From Verrucomicrobiia bacterium (GTDB taxonomy: Bacteria; Verrucomicrobiota; Verrucomicrobiia; Limisphaerales; Palsa-1400), in NCBI GenBank assembly GCA_025934545.1, contig JAICXV010000159.1:1-6031 (forward strand): a DNA stretch of 6,031 nucleotides. The letters run 5' to 3'. The position numbers were made by a program, and so were the translations under genes. Of the stretch, positions 1-4,597 are shown piece after piece (within the stretch, counting starts at the first letter, position 1; each line of letters begins with the position of its first letter). Below the pieces are notes generated by a model. That model made no database searches. It had not been told where the DNA came from and was given only the letters and a program-made list of their open reading frames with translations.

Positions 1-114
1 CGCGAGGGTATCTTCGGCGAAAGAGGTTTGGGTGCTGGCTGCGACCAGGAGGACGATGATTAGACTGTAAAAAGTCACGGACGATCCCGTCGTGCGGGCC
101 CATGCGTTACTCAC
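1..114 (-). CDS. Start of a secreted protein, cut by the left window edge
   Basis: Reading leftwards from a GTG at 114, the frame stays open to the window edge for 38 codons. It has a typical signal-peptide layout: a short polar start with Arg7, a hydrophobic core (FYSLIIVLLVAAS, residues 15-27), and a small-residue cleavage site after TSFA at about residue 33, followed by polar EDTLA. There is no in-frame ATG. A second GTG at 78 would give a 21-residue leader with no positive charge, though it has a GGGA stretch a few bases upstream; I prefer 114 because of the Arg. Nothing of the mature protein is visible, so its function cannot be named beyond probable Sec-dependent export. It is transcribed divergently from the esterase gene at 231 and may share a control region with it. 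Confidence 0.5.
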   Translation of the reverse strand, partial: MSNAWARTTGSSVTFYSLIIVLLVAASTQTSFAEDTLA

Positions 115-157
115 GAATGCGAATGTAGCACGTCTGTGCAGAATGCAAGTACTGTGT

Positions 158-178
158 GAAAAATTTTCAGAATTTTTC
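158..178. promoter_or_regulatory. AT-rich inverted repeat in a divergent promoter region
   Basis: GAAAAATT at 158-165 and AATTTTTC at 171-178 are perfect 8-bp inverted arms around a 5-base centre (TTCAG). The repeat sits between the two divergent starts at 114 and 231, where an operator controlling both genes would be expected. AT-rich palindromes can arise by chance in intergenic DNA, so a role as a protein-binding site is inference only. Confidence 0.3.
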
Positions 179-216
179 GCGACGAACGAGAACGTTGCGC
201 CGTCGACTCGATTTGT

Positions 217-222
217 TGTAAT
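217..222 (+). promoter_or_regulatory. Possible -10 box for the esterase gene, close to its start codon
   Basis: TGTAAT matches the TATAAT consensus at five of six positions. It lies eight bases before the ATG at 231, which would put transcription start at or within a base or two of the start codon and produce a nearly leaderless mRNA. That would fit the lack of a Shine-Dalgarno sequence. The -35 region (TTGCGC at 195-200, 16-bp spacer) is poor, so this is a weak call. Confidence 0.2.
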
Positions 223-230
223 GAGAACGG

Positions 231-1172
231 ATGCATTCGCGTTCGCTTCACATTGTTTTTGTCTGTTTGGCTTTTGCTTCCGTCAGCTACGCGAAAACGC
301 CAGTACCGAAGGACGGCAATTTTGTCATTGGGCCGGAATATTCTCCTGCGCCGGAATTGAAATGGCGCGCGAATGTGCCAAAGGGGACGGTGCACGAATT
401 CGTGATGGAGTCGAAAGACAGCAAAATTTATCCCGGATTGAACGGGCCGTATCAGCGGAAAGTTTTTGTTTATGTGCCCGCCCAATATAAGAAAGGCACG
501 AAAGCGCCGTTGTTGCTGGTGCAAGACGGGCAGCATTATTTAAAGCGACTGACGAACGTTCTCGACAACCTCATCGCGGACCGTCGCTTGCCGGCGATGG
601 TGACAATTTTTATCAATGCCGGGGGCGGCGACGGGAAGGGGAGCGAGCGCGGACTGGAATATGACACATTGTCGGACCGTTACGCGAATTACATCGAGCA
701 GGAAGTTCTACCGAGGATCACGCACGATTATGGCGTTGAATTTACCAAAGACCCCGACGGACGCGCGACTATGGGCGGAAGTTCCGGCGGGGCCTGTGCG
801 TTGACGATGGGTTGGTATAAAACAAAACTTTGGCATCGAATAATTACATTTTCCGGGACCTTTGTCGCCCAGCAATCGCCAGATGATCCGAAGACGCCGC
901 ATGGCGCGTGGGAGTATCACGAGCATTTGATTCCACAAAATCCGCGCAAACCGTTGCGCATTTGGCTGGAAGTGGGCGACCACGATATCGGCTTCGACCG
1001 TGACGAAGCTTCCTACCACAATTGGGTGATGGCGAACAACCGGATGGCGGACGTGCTGAAAGCCAAAGGCTACCATTATCACTATGACTTCGCCAAAGGG
1101 GCGAAGCACGTAGACGGTAACGTTTTGGACCAGACGCTGGCAGGAGCACTCTTATGGGCCTGGCAGAAATAG
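231..1172 (+). CDS. Secreted esterase of the Fes/esterase-D (alpha/beta hydrolase) type
   Basis: This 313-aa protein begins with a signal peptide (residues 1 to about 21, hydrophobic core IVFVCLAFA, cleavage near SYA/K), so it should act outside the cytoplasm. The rest fits the putative esterase family (PF00756) that includes enterochelin esterases, feruloyl/acetyl xylan esterases and S-formylglutathione hydrolases. The strand preceding the active site carries PLLLVQDGQ (93-101). The nucleophile elbow is GGSSGG at 182-187, with Ser184 the likely nucleophile by analogy with GxSxGG. EVGDHD (247-252) supplies the probable acidic residue and KHVDG (292-296) the probable His293. Length and triad order are normal for the family. 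The substrate cannot be read from sequence; an ester of a plant-type glycan would fit the neighbours. The ATG at 221 is in another frame, so 231 is the start. No clear ribosome binding site precedes it. Confidence 0.85.
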   Translation: MHSRSLHIVFVCLAFASVSYAKTPVPKDGNFVIGPEYSPAPELKWRANVPKGTVHEFVMESKDSKIYPGLNGPYQRKVFVYVPAQYKKGTKAPLLLVQDGQHYLKRLTNVLDNLIADRRLPAMVTIFINAGGGDGKGSERGLEYDTLSDRYANYIEQEVLPRITHDYGVEFTKDPDGRATMGGSSGGACALTMGWYKTKLWHRIITFSGTFVAQQSPDDPKTPHGAWEYHEHLIPQNPRKPLRIWLEVGDHDIGFDRDEASYHNWVMANNRMADVLKAKGYHYHYDFAKGAKHVDGNVLDQTLAGALLWAWQK

Positions 1173-1234
1173 AACACGTGAGGCGGTGAGGCTCAGGTAG
1201 TTGCACAGCGGAACCGGTGGTGTAAAGGACCGTC

Positions 1235-1253
1235 TTTCGCACGAGTTTCGCAC
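1235..1253. repeat. Direct repeat TTTCGCAC, 11-bp period
   Basis: TTTCGCAC occurs at 1235-1242 and again at 1246-1253, an 11-base period, so both copies face nearly the same side of the helix. The pair lies just upstream of the possible promoter for the gene at 1323, a position suitable for an activator or repressor site. Two 8-mers may be coincidence. Confidence 0.25.
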
Positions 1254-1264
1254 CTTAACGACCA

Positions 1265-1293
1265 TTGTGATAAATCGATGCGACAATTCTATT
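1265..1293 (+). promoter_or_regulatory. Candidate sigma-70-type promoter for the 120-aa protein
   Basis: TTGTGA at 1265-1270 (four of six to TTGACA) and TCTATT at 1288-1293 (four of six to TATAAT) are separated by 17 bases. Transcription would begin near 1300, giving a leader of about 20 bases before the GTG at 1323. The boxes are imperfect, and other bacterial phyla may use different consensus sequences. Confidence 0.25.
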
Positions 1294-1322
1294 AGTGGTA
1301 TCGCCTATGCTATTGCAAAGTT

Positions 1323-1685
1323 GTGAGTTTGGACCAATTGATCGCGAAGTTGCAGAAGTTATCCTCCCAGGTCGAAAAGGGTATGTCGAAACAGAGTTAC
1401 TCGGTTTGGACGGGGATGATTCGAGAAGATTTATACAAAATTTCCAATCCTGAGGTGCGCAAGGGCGCGCTCAAAATGCTCGGCGTGGTCGAGTGCGCCG
1501 GCTTTTGTTTGGATAAAGTGCCGGAAGCACGTGAGTCGTTGATTCTGCCGAATCTAATGCCGTTGATTGAATACCTGAAAGAGAACGGCATGAAGAAGAT
1601 GGTGATCGCGCAAAAAGTTGAAGAGCCGGAGCCGGTTTTGGTGAAACAAGAACCAGCATGGGACCTCGGAATGAATCCGAGTTAA
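1323..1685 (+). CDS. Hypothetical 120-aa, probably helical cytoplasmic protein
   Basis: I do not recognise this protein. An in-frame TAG at 1293 limits the N-terminus, and the best start is GTG at 1323; an internal ATG at 1383, preceded by AAAAGGG, would give a 100-aa form. There is no signal peptide or transmembrane segment. Residues 1-19 (LDQLIAKLQKLSSQVEK) have the periodicity of an amphipathic helix, and residues 44-62 and 68-97 also look helical. Two cysteines, Cys58 and Cys62 (CAGFC), lie one helical turn apart. The last 20 residues form a Pro/Glu-rich tail (EEPEPV, KQEPAW) that is probably disordered. Codon use resembles that of the neighbours, and the frame is compatible with a real gene. 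It has its own upstream spacer of 150 bp and faces the sialidase-like gene tail to tail, so it is probably monocistronic. Size and helical content suggest a small adaptor or regulator, but that is only a guess. Confidence 0.65.
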   Translation: MSLDQLIAKLQKLSSQVEKGMSKQSYSVWTGMIREDLYKISNPEVRKGALKMLGVVECAGFCLDKVPEARESLILPNLMPLIEYLKENGMKKMVIAQKVEEPEPVLVKQEPAWDLGMNPS

Positions 1686-1704
1686 GCGCCACGCGTTTGT
1701 CTTG

Positions 1705-2712
1705 CTAATCGACTTTGATTTTCGCGAGGTAGATCGAGGTCTTGCCTTCGTGGCTCGAATAATAGCTCACCCACAGAATATTGTCGTGCCAGACCATTCC
1801 GGGATAACTGCAATCGCCGCCGCTCGGTAAAATCAAATCAGGTGTAATTTGTGTCCGCATCATTTTGCCGACGAACGTTTGCGCTTTTTTGTCTTTCATC
1901 ACTCGTCCGCTGGCGATCACGTTGCCATCGGGCAACACGATGAAATTCGGTCCGCCAACGAACAAACCCGCGTCGTTCCAATTCCAGTTATGGTAAGGCG
2001 GGTGAGCAATTCCAATCCAGGCATTGTTATCGGTGCGCTTGGGGCCGGTGCCTTCGCGGCGCGTAAGGATGAGGCAATCGTCATTGGCCAGAAAACGCGC
2101 CGTGGCCTCGTTCGGGTTCGAAGAGATTTGGAAATCCTGCAATGTCTCGTAATTTATGCCGTCGGAACTTTTCAGGAGACGAAGTTCGGATTCGGGTTTC
2201 GTTTTGCCGGGATGATAACAAGTGCCATAAGCAATCCCTTTGTGCCAGGCAACGCGCCAGAGCCAATCGCCTTTACTGAGGACTCGACAAGGAGTCGTCC
2301 ACTTTGTGCCATCCTTTGAAAACGCGACGCGCGGCTGCCGTTCGATCAGTTTTTTGTCTTTGTAAACCGACCCGCCGAAAGTGAGCATCAGTCGATTGTC
2401 TGGAGTAACAGACAACTTCGGGTCGCGCAGGTCGATGCCATCTTCTTCGAGCAGCGCAACGGATTTCCACATGTCGCCGTCCGTTGAGGTGAGAACGCGG
2501 ATTTTGCCGTTGCCGATGATATGGCCCTGAGCTTCGCGAAAGGTGCAGAACCATTGGTTGTTGAAACGAGTGAGGTCAGTGAAAGCGTTGTGGCCAGCGG
2601 CGTCCCAGATTTTTTTGACCGAGACCAACTTGATCTCGGACGCATTTGTCGAAGCTGCGAGCGCGAAAAGCACAGTGGTCAACAGGCCGGTGAGTAAATT
2701 GTGGTGTCGCAT
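1705..2712 (-). CDS. Secreted sialidase-superfamily beta-propeller protein
   Basis: The likely start is the ATG at 2712, giving 335 aa with a signal peptide (RHH, then LLTGLLTTVLFALAA; cleavage near STNA/S, residue 24). The frame is open further upstream to 2907, but that extension overlaps fumC on the other strand and would bury the signal peptide. The mature part contains three Asp boxes (S-x-D-G-x-x-aromatic): 76-82 (STDGDMW), 132-138 (SKDGTKW) and 182-188 (SSDGINY), about 50-56 residues apart, as in the blades of sialidase/BNR propellers. Possible active-site residues are Arg59 (FRE), Arg96 (LRDP), Glu203 (NEATAR), Arg218/219 and Tyr303 (SYPG), but I cannot match them confidently to the Arg triad and Tyr-Glu pair of true sialidases. 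It may be a sialidase, another exo-glycosidase, or a non-catalytic glycan binder. Export suggests action on extracellular glycans. Confidence 0.8.
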   Translation of the reverse strand: MRHHNLLTGLLTTVLFALAASTNASEIKLVSVKKIWDAAGHNAFTDLTRFNNQWFCTFREAQGHIIGNGKIRVLTSTDGDMWKSVALLEEDGIDLRDPKLSVTPDNRLMLTFGGSVYKDKKLIERQPRVAFSKDGTKWTTPCRVLSKGDWLWRVAWHKGIAYGTCYHPGKTKPESELRLLKSSDGINYETLQDFQISSNPNEATARFLANDDCLILTRREGTGPKRTDNNAWIGIAHPPYHNWNWNDAGLFVGGPNFIVLPDGNVIASGRVMKDKKAQTFVGKMMRTQITPDLILPSGGDCSYPGMVWHDNILWVSYYSSHEGKTSIYLAKIKVD

Positions 2713-2781
2713 GCCGTTCAATATGGTTGAGGCAAGCAGGGGTAATGTGTCAACGCAACACTGCGGGGGAAGCAAACAGAG

Positions 2782-2799
2782 CCTTGCTTGACCTTGCTT
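2782..2799. repeat. Tandem repeat CCTTGCTT, 10-bp period, upstream of fumC
   Basis: CCTTGCTT occurs at 2782-2789 and 2792-2799, exactly 10 bases apart (about one helical turn), between the divergent sialidase-like gene and fumC. The repeat overlaps the possible fumC -35 box (TTGACC). Same-face spacing is typical of tandem activator or repressor half-sites, but the repeat is short. Confidence 0.3.
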
Positions 2800-2815
2800 T
2801 AGCGGCGCGGATTCT
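2788..2815 (+). promoter_or_regulatory. Candidate fumC promoter
   Basis: TTGACC at 2788-2793 matches the -35 consensus at five of six positions. A weak -10 (GATTCT, 2810-2815) follows after 16 bases. Transcription would start near 2822, leaving a leader of about 27 bases. The -10 element is poor, so only the -35 half is persuasive. Confidence 0.25.
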
Positions 2816-2828
2816 TCATGCTCCGCGC
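2805..2828. promoter_or_regulatory. GC-rich inverted repeat just upstream of fumC
   Basis: GCGCGGA at 2805-2811 and TCCGCGC at 2822-2828 are perfect 7-bp inverted arms around a 10-base centre. The element lies 20 bases before the fumC ATG and overlaps the predicted -10 and start region. It could be an operator half-site pair or, if transcribed, a 5' hairpin in the mRNA. No U-tract follows, so it is not a terminator. Confidence 0.3.
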
Positions 2829-2848
2829 AATTATCTATTGAGAATGTT

Positions 2849-4267
2849 ATGAGCACTTCGTTTCGTACTGAGTCGGATTCGATGGGGCAGATGCAGGTCC
2901 CGGCCAATGCCTATTACGGCGCGCAAACGGCGCGTGCGGTCGAAAACTTTCCCATCAGCAATTTGCGATTTCCAAGGTCATTCATCCGCGCGATGGGTTT
3001 GATAAAGAAGCAGGCGGCGATCACCAACCAGGGGCTCGGATACCTACCCGCCGAAGTGGCCAATGCGATTGTTCAAGCGGCTGCGGAAGTGGCGGAAGGG
3101 AAATGGGATTCCGAATTTGTCCTGGATATTTTCCAGACCGGTTCGGGCACTTCGACGAACATGAACGCCAACGAGGTCATCGCCAATCGCGCGATTGAAA
3201 TTCTCGGCGGCAAACGCGGCGACAAAAAGGTGCATCCGAACGATCACGTCAATCGCGGACAATCCAGCAACGACGTGATTCCGACGGCGATTCATGTGGC
3301 GGCATTAGACGCAATTGACAAGCGATTGCTTCCCGCCTTGAAAGAATTGCATGAAGCTCTGGATAAAAAGGCGAAAGAATTTCATGACGTCTTGAAAATC
3401 GGGCGCACGCATTTGCAGGATGCGACGCCGATTCGGCTCGGCCAGGAATTTGGCGGTTACGCAAGTCAGGTCAAACACGGTGTCGCCCGCTTGCAGGCGG
3501 TGCAGAAAAATTTGAGCGAGCTGGCCCTAGGCGGAACGGCAGTGGGGACCGGCATTAACACGCATCCCGATTTTGCGCGCCGGACCATTCAGGGCTTGAT
3601 GAAAGAAACCGGCCTGCCGCTAACGGAGGCCGAAAATCATTTCGAAGCGCAAGGCTCGCGCGATGCCGCCGTTGAGGCGAGCGGCGCATTGAAGACCATC
3701 GCCGTCAGTTTGCTTAAAATCGCCAACGATATTCGCTTCCTCGGTTCCGGGCCGCGCCTTGGCCTTGGTGAGATCAAGCTGCCTTCAACTCAGCCGGGTT
3801 CATCGATCATGCCCGGCAAAGTGAATCCAGTGATGTGCGAGATGCTCATGCAGGTGTGTGCACAAGTCATCGGCAACGACGGCGCAATTACGACGAGCGG
3901 TGCGTTTGGAAATTTCGAACTGAACGTCATGATGCCCGTTTTGGCCCATAATCTTTTGCAATCCATCGAATTGCTGGCCACCGGTACCCAGGTCTTTGCG
4001 CGTCGCTGCATCGCGGGCCTTGAAGCCGACCGCGCGAAGTGCGATGCCAATCTCGAATTGAGCCTGATGAACTGCACTGTTCTCGCGCCGGTCATCGGTT
4101 ACGATAAAGCAGCCAAAATCGCGAAGGTTGCAATGGAACAGAACAAGACCATTCGTCAAGTGGCCGAAGAAATCTCAGGTCTCGACAAGGCCAAACTCAA
4201 CGAACTGCTCGATCCCTCGAAGCAATGTGAGCCGGGCGGGGTCGAAATGGCTGGGTCAGGGGGCTAA
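2849..4267 (+). CDS. fumC: Class II fumarate hydratase (fumarase C)
   Basis: The 472-aa product catalyses reversible hydration of fumarate to L-malate in the TCA cycle; class II enzymes are iron-independent cytoplasmic homotetramers. Family motifs appear in order: TGSGTSTNMN (97-106), HPNDHVNRGQSSND (129-142), GRTHLQDATP (185-194) with the catalytic-region His188, and the fumarase/aspartase signature GSSIMPGKVNP (317-327) with the Ser318/Ser319 pair. The Gly323 (MPGK) and the following CAQVIGND favour fumarase over aspartase, whose signature usually reads MPAK. Length matches the roughly 465-aa norm; the last dozen residues (EPGGVEMAGSGG) are a slightly longer Gly-rich tail than usual. The start at 2849 is preceded by TGAGAA, a weak ribosome binding site, and an ATG at 2844 is out of frame. 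The gene has its own upstream region and a probable terminator, so it is likely transcribed alone. Confidence 0.97.
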   Translation: MSTSFRTESDSMGQMQVPANAYYGAQTARAVENFPISNLRFPRSFIRAMGLIKKQAAITNQGLGYLPAEVANAIVQAAAEVAEGKWDSEFVLDIFQTGSGTSTNMNANEVIANRAIEILGGKRGDKKVHPNDHVNRGQSSNDVIPTAIHVAALDAIDKRLLPALKELHEALDKKAKEFHDVLKIGRTHLQDATPIRLGQEFGGYASQVKHGVARLQAVQKNLSELALGGTAVGTGINTHPDFARRTIQGLMKETGLPLTEAENHFEAQGSRDAAVEASGALKTIAVSLLKIANDIRFLGSGPRLGLGEIKLPSTQPGSSIMPGKVNPVMCEMLMQVCAQVIGNDGAITTSGAFGNFELNVMMPVLAHNLLQSIELLATGTQVFARRCIAGLEADRAKCDANLELSLMNCTVLAPVIGYDKAAKIAKVAMEQNKTIRQVAEEISGLDKAKLNELLDPSKQCEPGGVEMAGSGG

Positions 4268-4270
4268 ATT

Positions 4271-4305
4271 TGTTACGCCCTCGCAGAGGGTCTGTAACGG
4301 TTTTT
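4271..4305 (+). terminator. Probable intrinsic terminator of fumC
   Basis: Beginning three bases after the fumC stop, TGTTAC (4271-4276) pairs with GTAACG (4294-4299, with one G-T pair), and inside it CCCTC (4278-4282) pairs with GAGGG (4286-4290) around a GCA loop. The stem is followed almost at once by five Ts (4301-4305). Stem, position and T-run fit a rho-independent terminator. The internal loop (G against TCT) weakens it, and the downstream arm contains one of the TGTAACG repeats. Confidence 0.55.
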
Positions 4306-4363
4306 GTAACGGGTAAAACCGTCAAAACCGCTAATAAAATCGAGGGTTGTAACGATGTAACGG
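4293..4363. repeat. Four direct copies of TGTAACG
   Basis: TGTAACG(G/A) occurs at 4293-4300, 4305-4312, 4348-4355 and 4356-4363, the last two in exact tandem. A fifth, inverted relative (TGTTACG) is at 4271-4277. The GTAAC core resembles half-sites of some LacI/GntR-type operators, so a DNA-binding cluster for regulation of the GH43 gene is possible. The copies are direct rather than palindromic, which is not the usual LacI arrangement. A decayed repeat or chance enrichment are alternatives. Confidence 0.4.
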
Positions 4364-4407
4364 GTGTCTACCCCTGGAAAGGGTGGGGTGTCTTTCCTCC
4401 ACAGCCC

Positions 4408-4449
4408 GTTCCCACTTTTTACCCTGTCCTGAAAAATCAGGGCGGGAAC
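4408..4449 (+). promoter_or_regulatory. Nested stem-loop followed by T-rich DNA (attenuator-like)
   Basis: GTTCCC (4408-4413) pairs perfectly with GGGAAC (4444-4449). Inside it CCTGA (4428-4432) and TCAGG (4437-4441) form a second stem capped by AAAA. T-rich DNA follows (4450-4463, including five Ts at 4458-4462). It could end transcription before the GH43 gene or be part of a folded leader. An alternative fold pairs 4423-4427 with 4442-4446 instead of the outer stem. Confidence 0.3.
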
Positions 4450-4463
4450 TTTCTCGATTTTTC

Positions 4464-4538
4464 TACCTTGGCATCCCTTTAGCTAAACTCCTCTCGTCCG
4501 GCGACCAAGGACCCGGCGGACAGGCGAAAGCCAAGGTA
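4464..4538 (+). promoter_or_regulatory. Possible structured RNA leader with two alternative pairings
   Basis: TACCTTGGC (4464-4472) is perfectly complementary to GCCAAGGTA (4530-4538), and the pairing can extend through a T-run (4458-4462) and an A-run (4538-4542) after a two-base bulge. The same CCTTGG can instead pair with CCAAGG at 4505-4510 inside the loop. The right arm overlaps a small GGC-GAAA-GCC hairpin (4523-4532), and GTCCG (4496-4500) can pair with CGGAC (4517-4521). Mutually exclusive pairings just upstream of a catabolic gene are what an RNA switch would show, but I match it to no known riboswitch class. Confidence 0.25.
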
Positions 4539-4566
4539 AAAACGACACGACGTACACGAACAGTTC

Positions 4567-4579
4567 AAGACACTGTCTT
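4567..4579. promoter_or_regulatory. Short palindrome AAGACA-C-TGTCTT before the GH43 start
   Basis: A perfect 6-bp inverted repeat around a single C ends 18 bases before the ATG at 4598. As DNA it could be a small operator; as RNA it would form a 5-bp hairpin with an ACT loop near the initiation site. No recognisable -10/-35 pair is attached. Confidence 0.25.
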
Positions 4580-4597
4580 TATTCGAGACAACTAACC

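Larger units (their letters stand above)
4268..4597. other. 330-bp non-coding region rich in repeats and inverted repeats
   Basis: No convincing gene lies between fumC and the GH43 gene. The stretch holds, in order, a terminator-like hairpin, four TGTAACG repeats, an 8-bp inverted repeat (ACGGTTTT 4297-4304 with AAAACCGT 4315-4322), a GGGTGTCT direct repeat (4362-4369 and 4386-4393), a nested stem at 4408-4449, a 9-bp long-range inverted repeat (4464-4472 with 4530-4538), and a short palindrome at 4567-4579. Two short frames (4270-4482, TTG start; 4383-4595, GTG start) have no ATG and no recognisable protein character. The second half is most simply read as a long 5' leader or control region for the GH43 gene. 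Confidence 0.55.

Noticed and set aside
92..490. 132-codon plus-strand frame overlapping the esterase start
   Set aside because: It is Cys/Phe/Arg-rich and shadows the esterase gene, whose signal peptide and later motifs are clear in the other frame.
1686..1704. Bidirectional terminator between the convergent genes
   Set aside because: The 19-bp gap contains no stem with a T-run on either strand.
2713..2907. 65-residue N-terminal extension of the sialidase-like protein
   Set aside because: It would overlap the start of fumC on the opposite strand, has no domain character, and would place a good signal peptide in the middle of the protein. The ATG at 2712 is the better start.
4270..4482. 70-codon frame after fumC, with Val-Thr pairs coded by the TGTAACG repeats
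   Set aside because: It starts with TTG inside the terminator-like stem, has no ribosome binding site and matches no family I know. I considered a decayed phage or primase fragment because of the Val-Thr pattern, but the evidence is too thin.
4468..4489. Promoter built from TTGGCA and TAAACT upstream of the GH43 gene
   Set aside because: The two boxes are only 10 bases apart, far too close for a sigma-70 promoter.
4464..4538. Known riboswitch or self-cleaving ribozyme
   Set aside because: I compared it from memory with SAM, cobalamin, c-di-GMP, fluoride, SAH, glutamine and guanidine classes and with hammerhead and HDV cores, and found no matching conserved core.
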